A stretch of 36,945 nucleotides of DNA from Acanthopleuribacter pedis (GCF_017377855.1 NZ_JAFREP010000055.1:1-36945); one strand, 5' to 3'; counted from the stretch's first letter, positions 18,194 through 26,474 are shown. Notes: generated by a model not told the origin, from the sequence alone. Numbers and translations: made by a program.

Positions 18194-18289
18194 GTTTTCC
18201 CTGACTCTTCAGGGGTGAACCGTTATAACAGTGAGTTCCGAACTCTGTTAACGCCCGTTCCCCGCATGCTCGGGGCAGCGGATGAGCCG
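18194..18289 (+). CRISPR. Vestigial mini-array: two degenerate repeats with one 32-nt spacer
   Basis: Repeat-like unit 1 (18194-18222) has a stem CCCTGA-CTCT-TCAGGG and ends GGGGTGAACCG, the same end seen in repeats 15 and 21 of the main array. Exactly 32 nt follow (18223-18254), the spacer length of the main array. Unit 2 (18255-18289) reads GTTCCCCGCATGCTCGGGG, then six extra bases CAGCGG, then ATGAGCCG. Both units keep the type I-E layout but differ from the main repeat. No third unit is visible at the expected distance on either side. It lies about 150 nt upstream of the truncated cas1. Confidence 0.55.
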
Positions 18290-18435
18290 TCTCAAAAACT
18301 TCAAAAAAGACTTTGCGCGTGGGTGCTGGGACATACTTCGCCCGGCCCCACATTCTCACCTGAAACAACGATGGTATTTTTTGCAGTTATGTCGCGGCAC
18401 CCTCGCACATTCAAATCAACAAGAGGCCTCGTTAA

Positions 18436-18816
18436 CTTTCCCGCGCGGAGGCAACCGCCTGTTTGTACGGGATTAGCGAGGCCGCGATCCTTGCCGCGGG
18501 TTATTCACCGGCGATTGGCTTTGTGCATGTGGGCAAGCCGCGCTCCTTCGTCTACGACGTGGCCGACCTGATCAAATTCGAAACCGTGGTGCCGGTAGCC
18601 TTTGAGGTGGCGGCGGACCAGGTTTCGGATCCCGTGCGCGAGGTGCGCTTGCGCTGTCACGATGCGTTTCGCAGGACCAAGATCCTTGAGCGGTTGATTC
18701 CCTTGATCGGCGAGGTTCTGGCCGCGGGCGGCTTGGAACAGCCCAAGGAGACCGGCGTGGTTGGCCCGGCCTTTGAAGATGAAATAGGGAGCGGCGATGC
18801 CGGCCATCGTGGTTGA
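18436..18816 (+). pseudogene. cas1: 5'-truncated cas1 (type I-E), C-terminal ~40%
   Basis: The frame downstream of a TAA at 18433-18435 reads as Cas1e from about residue 180 of the ~305-aa E. coli protein: ATACLYGIS, then AAGYSPAIGFVHVGKP, SFVYDVADLIKFETVVP and REVRLRCHDAFRRTK, ending GDAGHRG. The His of GFVHVG and the Asp of YDVAD (metal site) remain. The N-terminal domain and the segment with the first catalytic Glu (Glu141 in E. coli) are absent. No matching N-terminal coding is seen upstream in any frame. A TTG at 18463 could start a 117-aa product, but it should be unable to integrate spacers. The 3' end overlaps cas2 by 20 nt, the normal layout. Confidence 0.9.
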
Positions 18817-19126
18817 AGCGGTGCCACCGCGCCTTCGCGGGCGTTTGGCCGTGTGGCTCCTAGAGATTCGCGCGAGTGTGTACGTGGGCAAGGTGAACCA
18901 GCGCAAACGCACCATGATTTGGACCCAGGTCGAGGAGTTGGTCGACGAGGGCAACGCGGTGATGGCGTGGTCGGAGCCCAACGAACAGGGATTCTCATTC
19001 GAAACATGCGGTCGCAACCGCCGCATTCCGGTCGATTTCGACGGAATTAAGCTGGTATCCTTTTTCCCAGAGGGCGACGAAGCGGAAGAGAACAACGATG
19101 ACTACGACGATGAAATCCCGTTCTAA
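18797..19126 (+). CDS. cas2: Type I-E Cas2
   Basis: 109 aa. Cas2 is the structural partner of Cas1 in the integrase complex. The protein matches the I-E form closely: VVEAVPPRLRGRLAVWLLE, RASVYVGKVNQRKRTMIW, EEGN-like DEGNAVMAW and GRNRRIPVDFDGIKLVSF. The C-terminus is extended by an acidic tail (EEEN/DDYDDE-type) of about 17 residues. GGGAG lies five bases before the ATG, within the end of the cas1 remnant. The gene looks intact, although its partner is broken. The leader and array follow on the same strand. Confidence 0.95.
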   Translation: MPAIVVEAVPPRLRGRLAVWLLEIRASVYVGKVNQRKRTMIWTQVEELVDEGNAVMAWSEPNEQGFSFETCGRNRRIPVDFDGIKLVSFFPEGDEAEENNDDYDDEIPF

Positions 19127-19481
19127 AGACCCAATCAAGACCTAATAATCCAACAATATAACCGCTGACAGACACAAAGAAAGAGTCAACCAACTCAATC
19201 AAAATGATCAAGTAAAAAAAGTGCTAAAGTCGTCACCAAGCAACAAAACATTATAAGCCAGAGCCTTACAGAAAGGTTCTGGTAAAACGGTATTTCTCCA
19301 GTTTTTCACCTTTTCGTCTCATCCCAGCGAGACACCCCCCATCAATACACAAGCATCTAAATTAAATAAGGTTACAAAGCCAACCAAAACAAGAATAAGT
19401 AAAATAAAGGCATCTAATGCAAAATCGGTACACTTTTAAATTATTTACAAGTATCGAATTTATAGTGTAAATTCTCTTAGT
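19127..19481 (+). promoter_or_regulatory. CRISPR leader
   Basis: 355 AT-rich bases between cas2 and the first repeat, in the expected leader position. A possible promoter near the array is TTTACA (19444-19449) and TAAATT (19468-19473), 18 nt apart. Such a promoter would start transcription at the first repeat. An IHF site is not certain; AATCAAGACCTAA near 19131 is only a near match. Confidence 0.65.
19258..19282. other. Hairpin between cas2 and the array
   Basis: CCAGAGCCTT (19258-19267) pairs with AAGGTTCTGG (19273-19282) across a 5-nt loop: 10 pairs with one G-T wobble. No T-run follows on the plus strand, so it may be a weak terminator, a processing signal, or part of the leader. Confidence 0.5.
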
Positions 19482-20774
19482 CTGTTCCCCGGACGCCCGG
19501 GGATGAACCGGTCCTCGCGGTCGACGGGCCACCTCACGGCAGCTGTTCCCCGGACGCCCGGGGATGAACCGACGATGTCCCAACCGTCGCCGTACTCGGC
19601 CACCTGTTCCCCGGACGCCCGGGGAGGAACCGACTTGGCGAGTAGTTCATGATATCCACCCGGGGCTGTTCCCCGGACGCCCAGGGATGAACCGGTGTCT
19701 GTCACCTGTACCGCCTGTAATGGCGACTGTTCCCCGGACGCCCGGGGATGAACCGCAATGGTGGGGTATCAGAAGCCCTTCGCTGGGCTGTTCCCCGGAC
19801 GCCCGGGGATGAACCGCATCTGGCCTGCGTAGCCGACCGTGGATTGCACTGTTCCCCGGACGCCCGGGGATGAACCGAGGTCTCGGTGATTGGCATATTT
19901 CTAACGTTGCTGTTCCCCGGACGCCCGGGGATGAACCGTGAGTGCCAGTCCGAGGGTTGTGGAAGATGAACAGTTCCCCGGACGCCCGGGGATGAACCGG
20001 TAAAAAACGGGGCCATCGTCCTGATCCATCCCTGTTCCCCGGACGCCCCGGGATGAACCGGTACGCCGCGAGGAATGTATGTCCTTGCTGGGCTGTTCCC
20101 CGGATGCCCGGGGATGAACCGCCGGCGCAACTGTTCCTTGTGGGCCTCCGCGCCTGTTCCCCGGACGCCCGGGGATGATCCGTCCAAACACTCGTTGATG
20201 AGGTTCATTAACGGCTGTTCCCCGGACGCCCGGGGATGAACCGGCTCTCATGCGCGTCAACGATGCCCCTTTGCGCTGTTCCCCGCACGCCCGGGGATGA
20301 ACCCCTTCGGTAAAAAAGCACCCGAGGTTATCGAGCCTGTTCCCCGGACGCCCGGGGGTGAACCGACACCTCGGGGATTGTCAATCTCTCGCGCTACCTG
20401 TTCCCCGGACGCCCGGGGATGATCCGAATGCGAGCCTTTTTGGTTCGATCTCGACGGACTGTTCCCCGGACGCCCGGGGATCAACCGTTCGTGGTGGACC
20501 ATGACAGCTCTGTTCTGACCTGTTCCCCGGACGCCCGGGGATGAACCGGCGCGATGGTCAAGTCCGGCGATGCGCGGTTGCTGTTCCCCGGACGCCCGGG
20601 GATGAACCGCACCATGTTTCGGTATGCGTCATCACCCAAATCTGTTCCCCGGACGCCCGGGGATGATCCGACCCATTCGATTGCCTCGGATATGTCGCCG
20701 CCCTGTTCCCAGGCCGGCCGGGGGTGAACCGGCCGGCCTGGGGGACCATTTGTCGCAAAGAACTGTTCCCCGGA
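19482..20774 (+). CRISPR. Type I-E CRISPR array, 21 repeats plus a partial repeat
   Basis: The 29-nt repeat starts CTGTTCCCC and ends GGATGAACCG, with a GC stem in between. Spacers are 32 nt (spacer 3 is 33), giving a 61-nt period. Nine of 21 full repeats match the consensus exactly (1, 2, 5-8, 13, 18, 19). Variants include AGGAACCG (repeat 3), ATGATCCG (12, 16, 20), ATGAACCC (14), GTGAACCG (15, 21) and ATCAACCG (17). The last full repeat (20703-20731) is heavily changed, and after a 31-nt spacer only CTGTTCCCCGGA remains (20763-20774). This puts the trailer on the right and the leader on the left. The Cas6e product should begin with the handle ATGAACCG. No two spacers look alike. Confidence 0.98.
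20708..20742. repeat. 12-bp inverted repeat at the array trailer
   Basis: CCCAGGCCGGCC (20708-20719) and GGCCGGCCTGGG (20731-20742) are perfect reverse complements separated by 11 nt. The left arm is in the degenerate last repeat and the right arm begins in its last base and runs into the final spacer. It could form a very stable hairpin in the pre-crRNA. Confidence 0.8.
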
Positions 20775-20805
20775 AGGCTTAAACTTTTGTGTATTCTGAG
20801 TCAAA

Positions 20806-20822
20806 CAAACGCCTGGCGTTTG
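20806..20822. other. Small palindromic hairpin after the array
   Basis: CAAACGC-CTG-GCGTTTG, a perfect 7-bp stem, lies between the array end and the next gene. There is no T-run. It may be a terminator remnant of the array transcript or an operator for the gene at 20858. Confidence 0.35.
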
Positions 20823-20857
20823 GTGCCACCCACCTACCGCCCTTCTGAGTTCCCTTC

Positions 20858-21520
20858 ATGCCACAGAAAAGCGCCACCGATCACCACCACCCCGCACCCC
20901 TTACCGGCCGAATCGCTTGGTTGAGGCTGCTTGGGCTGATACTCCTCGCCACTTGCGGCGCCCGGGATCGCCACGCGTTCCTCGGCTCCGGCCGACCCAC
21001 CCCTGAGGCCGCCTGGGTTACCTGGGTCGACGCCGTGGCCACCCAGGATTACCACCTCGTGCGCCAAGTGGTGCGTTATTCCGGGCCGGAATGCGGCGGC
21101 ATGGAAATGATCGCGCTTAACCCGCACGATCCCAGTGCCATTTCCCGCTACCTGGCCGACCACATCGACCACGCCCCCCAATCCATGGGCAACGTCGACG
21201 GCCCCCTCTACCACCACCAACAGCGCGACACCCGCTTTGCCGAACTTTGGGACCAACGGATCGCCCCCTTTCGCGGCGCCATTCTCCCCTATCTGACACA
21301 CTTTCGCGCCGCCACCCTCCAACCCATCGACGCCGATACCTGGGCCGTGGTCTACCCTCGAGCGCGCTACGATCAGGACCGCAATCTGCTAGGCTTCGAC
21401 CCCAACCTCCCCAATGAGATTCGCATCCAACGCCACGGCAACGCCTGGTTTGTCACCGACTTCACCTGTCATGCCATGAATGAAAGCCCCAGGTATTCTC
21501 CCAAAACGACGCAACCCTAA
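20858..21520 (+). CDS. Putative lipoprotein, unknown function
   Basis: 220 aa. Residues ~18-33 form a hydrophobic stretch (LRLLGLILLATCG) in which the Cys could be a lipidation site, although Thr before it is unusual for a lipobox. The rest is polar and rich in His/Asp, with no motif I recognise. The frame has G+C-rich codons like its neighbours. No clear ribosome site precedes the ATG, so the start is uncertain. Confidence 0.6.
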   Translation: MPQKSATDHHHPAPLTGRIAWLRLLGLILLATCGARDRHAFLGSGRPTPEAAWVTWVDAVATQDYHLVRQVVRYSGPECGGMEMIALNPHDPSAISRYLADHIDHAPQSMGNVDGPLYHHQQRDTRFAELWDQRIAPFRGAILPYLTHFRAATLQPIDADTWAVVYPRARYDQDRNLLGFDPNLPNEIRIQRHGNAWFVTDFTCHAMNESPRYSPKTTQP

Positions 21521-22181
21521 CCCGCATTTCTCACCGAGAACCTCCCCGCGAAACGCCGAGCGCAAGCGCAGCTTCCGGTCAGCCCGTTGCTCGCGGGAAC
21601 CACGAGGCATTCGCTGAAAACGCCGGGAAGAGCCGTCTCCATGGACCAGGTCTTGATCGCCGTATAGCAAAGGTTTCGCGGTTTCGCCCGCGCGCATGGG
21701 CCCATCGTCGTGGCGATAAGTTTGAGGCCCCTCATTCAGGGAACCACCACGCATCCCCCACAAAAAAACGGTGGGCCCCTTTCTGCTCGCCAAGTACCCA
21801 CAAAAATTACCGGGCTCCGTTTCAATGATCAAAGTCGCTCCTTTCACGCCCCAAATCCAGCCTAACGCCGCTTTCCTACTCGCGGGGACGCACCGCGAAA
21901 CCCCACCACAACCGCGCCCTCACGCCGTCGGGCGATAATCCCCACCCGGTGTGCAGGAACCCGCTATCAGCCCTCCGTCCGTGTCCATCCCGGCCGGACG
22001 CCGGCCCCTCTCCCGCGCCACACTCACACCAAGCCACGCTCTTTCAACAACTTACACGGCACAACCCCTTGCGCCGTCACGCCCCGCCCCCACACCGGGT
22101 AACGGTTCAGGAGCCGGCATAGGGTTTGCTTTTTCGACGGTGAACAACCATCTTTTTACTTTTTTCCATAGGGGGAATCAC
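21521..22181. other. Intergenic region with a possible decayed minus-strand gene
   Basis: On the minus strand, AAGGAG precedes a TTG near 21832 that opens IIETEPGNFCGYLASRKGP and continues FLWGMRGGSLNEG. A neighbouring minus frame (to 21517) carries LPGVFSECLVVPASNGLTG. The two may be pieces of one frameshifted small gene, but neither has a known domain. From 21850 to 22181 I see no gene; this part should hold the promoter of the CBS-domain gene. Confidence 0.3.
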
Positions 22182-22679
22182 ATGTCACACAACGCACCAC
22201 AATCCACCGCGGAACAGATCATGACCCGTCGGCTCGTCACCCTTTCGCCCGAGACCATGCTTGAACAAGCTACCCGCACCCTTCTCGAAAACCAGGTCTC
22301 CAACGCGCCCGTCGTCAACAACGACAACAACCGGCGTATCCTCGTCGGCTTCATCTCCGAACGCGACTGCCTCGAATACCTGGCCAATGAAATCTTTTTC
22401 GCCAATCCCGATCAAACGGTCGCCACCGTCATGAAACGCCACCCCGTTTGCGTCTCGCCCCATACCGATGTCTTCACCCTCGCCTCGATCTTCACCCAAC
22501 ACAACTACCGGCAACTGCCCGTGGTCGCCGAGGACAACGAACTGGTCGGCATCGTCAGCCGACGCGACGTCCTCCAAGCTTTGGAACAGCACAACAACGC
22601 GGCGGTCGCCGATAAGAACGCGACCAAAAACCGACCCGACCTCGCCAAATTGGTGAATCACCGTTTCATCATTCGCTAA
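22182..22679 (+). CDS. Protein with a pair of CBS domains
   Basis: 165 aa from the ATG at 22182, with AGGGGG six bases upstream; the in-frame extension to 21951 has no such support. Two CBS modules fill the protein. The first (~10-75) shows IMTRRLVTLSPETMLEQATRTLLE, APVVNNDNNRRILVGFISERDCL; the second (~80-140) shows VMKRHPVCVSPHTDVFTLASIF and LPVVAEDNELVGIVSRRDVLQAL. Such pairs bind adenosyl nucleotides and usually regulate a partner. No enzyme domain is fused, so it may act as a stand-alone sensor. Confidence 0.9.
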   Translation: MSHNAPQSTAEQIMTRRLVTLSPETMLEQATRTLLENQVSNAPVVNNDNNRRILVGFISERDCLEYLANEIFFANPDQTVATVMKRHPVCVSPHTDVFTLASIFTQHNYRQLPVVAEDNELVGIVSRRDVLQALEQHNNAAVADKNATKNRPDLAKLVNHRFIIR

Positions 22680-22769
22680 ACCGCGGTCTTCGCCCGCGCA
22701 AGCAGGGCCCCCCGAGCGGCCAGACGCCGCGACCGCATCCAACGCGCACGACACCGAACCAACCGGGAC

Positions 22770-22795
22770 GTCCGCGGCGCGCAAACGCCGCGGAC
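22770..22795. terminator. Hairpin between convergent genes
   Basis: GTCCGCGGCG-CGCAAA-CGCCGCGGAC, a perfect 10-bp stem, lies between the plus-strand CBS gene (ends 22679) and the minus-strand gene (ends 22849). No T-run follows; it is likely a bidirectional terminator. Confidence 0.5.
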
Positions 22796-22848
22796 CCAAG
22801 CGGGGCTGGTGCCGTGCGGGGCTGGAGGAAACGCCCGCCGCTACGGGT

Positions 22849-23715
22849 TTATTTGGGACGGAGCTGTTCCAAGATTTTGGCGTCGACCCACATAATGTCG
22901 GCCGTGCCGCGTTTCACCGAGCGATGAAATACCAGGTACTTGCCATCAGGCGTCACGCTCGGACAAAACTCGGACGCCTCGGTGTTGATGGTGTCGCCCA
23001 GGTTCACCGCATCACCCCAGGTCCCGTCGGCCTGCTTGAAACAAATGTACAGATCCGCGTTGCCGCGACCGGTTTCCCGCCGACTGTCCCACATTAAAAA
23101 TGACTCGTCGGCGGCGATGAACGGATGCGCGTTGGCCCTGCCCGAGTTGACCTGGGGCCCGAACTTTTTGGGTTGCTCGTGTTTCCCGTCCACAACCCGC
23201 GAATAGCGGATCATCCCGCGTCCGCCCTCCGCGCCCATGTCGTCAAATACATAAGTCCCCTTGGCCGAGGCGGTCAGGCGCATGATCTTGTGGGTCGTGA
23301 ACTTGGGATCCAGCGTCTTGAGCGCCGACCAACCGTCCGCGGTGCGTTCCTTGTAACGCCGCCCTAGGTGCATGATTTTCCCATCCGGCGCGATAAACGG
23401 CTGACCGACCCGATCCGATACCCTGGACTTGTACCAGCCGTCTGCTTTTTCCTCGTAAACCATGAACAGGTCCTTGTCGGTCTCCGCTTCCTCCTCAAGA
23501 AAATAAATGGTTTTTAAGTCGGGGGTGAAGGTCGCGCAGTATTCCCAACGCTCCGTGGTCACGATGCCGGGCGCGAAGGGTTCCGGTGTCATGCCCGGCG
23601 GCTTTTGTCCCAGGTAGGGCCCCTTCAAAAGAGGTTGCGACCTTGGCACCTCGACAGCCCCGTCTCCCGCGAATAAAGTAACCACCGCCACGATCATCAT
23701 CCATACAGATTTCAT
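22849..23715 (-). CDS. Secreted TolB-like (PD40) propeller protein
   Basis: 288 aa. A hydrophobic N-terminus (VWMMIVAVVTLFAGDGA) is a likely signal peptide. PD40/WD40-like strands recur: FTPDLKTIYFLEEE, FIAPDGKIMHLGRR, FIAADESFLMWDSRR, and SVTPDGKYLVFHRS, the last being the clearest. Each has the family pattern of Pro-Asp-Gly followed by a hydrophobic strand. No catalytic motif is seen. It is divergent from the regulator gene at 24154. Confidence 0.75.
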   Translation of the reverse strand: MKSVWMMIVAVVTLFAGDGAVEVPRSQPLLKGPYLGQKPPGMTPEPFAPGIVTTERWEYCATFTPDLKTIYFLEEEAETDKDLFMVYEEKADGWYKSRVSDRVGQPFIAPDGKIMHLGRRYKERTADGWSALKTLDPKFTTHKIMRLTASAKGTYVFDDMGAEGGRGMIRYSRVVDGKHEQPKKFGPQVNSGRANAHPFIAADESFLMWDSRRETGRGNADLYICFKQADGTWGDAVNLGDTINTEASEFCPSVTPDGKYLVFHRSVKRGTADIMWVDAKILEQLRPK

Positions 23716-24153
23716 AGTGTTCCTTTCCTCTAACCTAAGCCAAGCGATCCCGCCGCTTAGGCTTCATCGATGTTCCGCGGCGCGCGCGGCCGGATGGTCT
23801 TCGACGCGGTTCCGGCTCAGTCACGCCCGCTACCCGTGCCAATCTAGTCGATGGGTCGGAAAAACACCTGACATCCGCCTGAATTCCGGCTTACGTTTGC
23901 CTGACTGAAACTAACCATCACATTTTCATAGTTTTGCAGAACTGATTCAGAATACTTCCGCGGCACAAGGTCCCGGAATCAAGGGCGTGATTCAGCGAAA
24001 CGGAAGCCAAAACCCGGCGTTTGTTGTCGCGAGTACCCCCCGTTTTCGTGTCCCTGGTCCAACGGATCCCAGCTTTTTGAGGCATGTGATTTCACCCACG
24101 GACCCCGCGCACTTCAGGTAAGATGAGGCCACGAATTGCAAGGCCGAGGCACG
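23716..24153. other. Divergent promoter region
   Basis: 438 bases between the minus-strand PD40 gene and the plus-strand regulator. No supported gene is present. The stretch 23900-23960 is AT-richer than its surroundings and is the likeliest place for the promoters. Confidence 0.4.
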
Positions 24154-26460
24154 ATGACGGAACAATATTGGATCGGTGATTTTTTTATTGATTGTTCGCG
24201 CAACCAAATCACCCATCACGACCAATCCCAAACCCTGGCCCCCAAAACCCTGGCGGTTTTGACCTACCTCGCCAAACATCAGGGCCGCGTTGTCAGCCAG
24301 GATACGTTGTTGGCCGAGGTCTGGTTTGATGCGGTTGTTTCCACCAACACGCTGCAAAAAAGCATCGCCCATTTGCGCAAAGCCCTGGGCGACGACGCCA
24401 AACGTCAGACCACCATCAGGACACACGCCAAGCAGGGTTACAGCCTGGAAGTCCCGGTACGCCGCCATGAACAAAGCAGCGTGGCCAACGACCTCACCCC
24501 GGAACCCCCACCGGAAGCACCGCCCGAAAACATGGGGATCGCGGGCGACGGGGTCGGCCCGGAAACAGCGCGCACGCCCGACCATCAGCCTCAAGTCGCC
24601 GGACCGCCGACGGGACCGCCGCTCGGACCGCCGACGGGACCACCGCTCGGAGCGCCGACGGGACCGCCGCTCGGACCGCCGACGGGACCGCCGCTCGGAC
24701 CGCTGTCTGAATCGCCTCCCGGCCCGGCCAAAGCCCGCGCCGTCTCGATCCAACGAACAGCCTTGCTCGCGGGCATCATCGTCCTCGCCCTGTTGGGCTG
24801 GTGGATGCTGCCCAAACAACCGAATCCACCGCTCCGTGTCACCAAAATTCAATCGCTGACGGCCACCGACGACAAGGAATTTGACGCGGATTATTCACCA
24901 GACGGTCAGTACATCATATTTCATCGCTACGACGATCTCGCTTGCGTGAACAAGGTCTGGGCCAAAAACATCGCCACCCAAAAAGAGCACCAGCTCACCC
25001 AAGATTGGGGCGCCTACCGCAAGCACAGTTTGTCACCGGACGGCAAAACCTTGGTCCTCCTGGCCAACGCACCCTGCGATGCCGCGCCGCGCACCAAGAA
25101 CTGTTACGACCTGGTCTACCTGGACTTTGAGCAAGCCTTGGTCAGCCCGCGGGTGCCGGACCTCTTGCTGCGCTGCGAAAACACCCAGCTCAAAAACCCG
25201 ATGTGGGTGGATAACGACCATATCGCCCTTTTGCAGAAACCATCGGATCGTTGGAAGTTAATTCTGTACTCGGTCAGCGGCCGGCAAAGCGAGGTTTTGG
25301 TCGATCTCCAAGACGGGGAGGTGGTGGACTTCGATTACGCGCGCCAGGCGGCACTTTTTGCGGTCATCCGCATGGACCGCGACAGCCGACCCGTGCTCGA
25401 TTTACGCAACCTCGATGGCAGCTTGCGCACAAGCCGGCCCATCGCCCTGCCGCCGGAAGCCCCGCAACACCGGCCGATCTACCCCACCTTTGACCCCGGC
25501 AACCAACGCCTGGTGTTTAGCACGGGGCGCCAACTCTTTACCCTTTCCTATGACGGCCGGGTGGACAAAATCGCCATGCCCCATGCCGAAACCCTGATGC
25601 TGCCGGAATTCCATCCCAATGGGAAGCGGCTGCTCCTCATTAAAGGCCCGCTCGACACCGATGTGTGGTTGGTCCCGATGGACAACCTAACCCCAACCGA
25701 TTCAGACCATGACCGATCCCAGCCCAGCTTCGAACGCTCGATTCTGGGTGAGGACAGCGGCCTCTTTCAGCCGAACGGCCCCTTGATCGCGTTCTGGTCG
25801 GACCGCACGGGGGACCACCAAGTCTGGGTCAGCGACGGCCGCCACCCGCGGCAGCTCACCCATTTTCCGATGGACACCTATATCCGCGGTTTCGATTGGG
25901 CCGCGGACGGCGAAAGCATGCTGATCAACGGCAACAGCCGCTTGGTGCGGGTGTTCCTTGACGGCAGGGAACAACCGATCCCCCTGGCGTCCCCCGTGGT
26001 TCGCCTCTACCAATGGGACAGCGGGCGCAACAACGCCTTGTTCTCAGCACGCTTCGATGGCGCCGACAGATTGGTCACCGCGGATTTGAACACCGGCCGA
26101 ATCACCATCGTGTCCGAGGCGCCGGTCATTTGGGCCGACCGCGACGAAACGGGCGCCCTTGTGTTTCGCGATTCGACCGGCCGGTATTGGCAGCCCGGCC
26201 CGGTCGAAGCCAAGGAAATCAAACCCCTTGCCGCCAAGGGAAAAGACGCCAAGGTTTTTCGGCTCAAAGACAGGCAACTTTACGGGATTAGCCGCGAAAA
26301 AAAGTTGTGGCGCTATCATCTGGATACCGAGGTAATGGAATCGCTCGGCCAGGTCGGCGGCAACGTCAGCCATCTAACCGATCTCAATCAGACCCATCTC
26401 CTGATGTCGACGATGGTGTCCTCCAAAAAAGAAGTGATCGAACTCCATCTCAAAGACTAA
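24154..26460 (+). CDS. Membrane-bound winged-helix regulator with PD40 propeller
   Basis: 768 aa from the ATG at 24154, with GAGG five bases upstream. Residues ~5-105 are an OmpR/CadC-type winged-helix DNA-binding domain: LAPKTLAVLTYLAKHQGRVVSQ, LLAEVWF, then LQKSIAHLRKALGDD and the wing IRTHAKQGYSL. A Pro-rich linker (~110-190) contains four copies of an 8-residue repeat. One membrane segment (ALLAGIIVLALLGWWML, ~203-220) follows. The C-terminal ~540 residues are TolB-like PD40 repeats (DADYSPDGQYIIFHR, LSPDGKTLVLL, GLFQPNGPLIAFWSDR) in the periplasm. This layout suggests a one-component regulator that senses an envelope signal and acts on DNA from the membrane, as CadC does. Confidence 0.88.
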   Translation: MTEQYWIGDFFIDCSRNQITHHDQSQTLAPKTLAVLTYLAKHQGRVVSQDTLLAEVWFDAVVSTNTLQKSIAHLRKALGDDAKRQTTIRTHAKQGYSLEVPVRRHEQSSVANDLTPEPPPEAPPENMGIAGDGVGPETARTPDHQPQVAGPPTGPPLGPPTGPPLGAPTGPPLGPPTGPPLGPLSESPPGPAKARAVSIQRTALLAGIIVLALLGWWMLPKQPNPPLRVTKIQSLTATDDKEFDADYSPDGQYIIFHRYDDLACVNKVWAKNIATQKEHQLTQDWGAYRKHSLSPDGKTLVLLANAPCDAAPRTKNCYDLVYLDFEQALVSPRVPDLLLRCENTQLKNPMWVDNDHIALLQKPSDRWKLILYSVSGRQSEVLVDLQDGEVVDFDYARQAALFAVIRMDRDSRPVLDLRNLDGSLRTSRPIALPPEAPQHRPIYPTFDPGNQRLVFSTGRQLFTLSYDGRVDKIAMPHAETLMLPEFHPNGKRLLLIKGPLDTDVWLVPMDNLTPTDSDHDRSQPSFERSILGEDSGLFQPNGPLIAFWSDRTGDHQVWVSDGRHPRQLTHFPMDTYIRGFDWAADGESMLINGNSRLVRVFLDGREQPIPLASPVVRLYQWDSGRNNALFSARFDGADRLVTADLNTGRITIVSEAPVIWADRDETGALVFRDSTGRYWQPGPVEAKEIKPLAAKGKDAKVFRLKDRQLYGISREKKLWRYHLDTEVMESLGQVGGNVSHLTDLNQTHLLMSTMVSSKKEVIELHLKD
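24601..24696 (+). repeat. 24-bp tandem repeat inside the regulator gene
   Basis: Four head-to-tail 24-bp units, starting at 24601, 24625, 24649 and 24673, encode GPPTGPPL (the third has Ala for Pro). Units 1 and 4 are identical and the others differ by one base each, so the repeat is recent. The unit keeps the frame, so copy-number changes would only lengthen the linker. Confidence 0.95.
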
Positions 26461-26474
26461 ATACCGGCGCAAAA

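Noticed and set aside
18215..18571. Plus-strand frames that might encode the missing cas1 N-terminus
   Set aside because: Translations in all three frames show no Cas1 motifs; a stop separates them from the conserved part.
18505..19095. Minus-strand 196-codon frame across cas1-cas2
   Set aside because: Antisense shadow; the plus strand encodes unmistakable Cas1e and Cas2 sequences.
19702..20804. Long minus-strand frames with repeated SSPGVRGT/RFIPGRPGN text
   Set aside because: They are translations of CRISPR repeats; the 61-nt period shifts the frame at each unit, giving rotating peptide motifs. Not a repeat protein.
22185..22799. Minus-strand 204-codon frame over the CBS gene
   Set aside because: Antisense shadow of a gene with two clear CBS domains.
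23992..24852. Minus-strand 286-codon frame with Arg/Ser repeats
   Set aside because: It is the antisense reading of the tandem repeat and winged-helix domain in the regulator gene.
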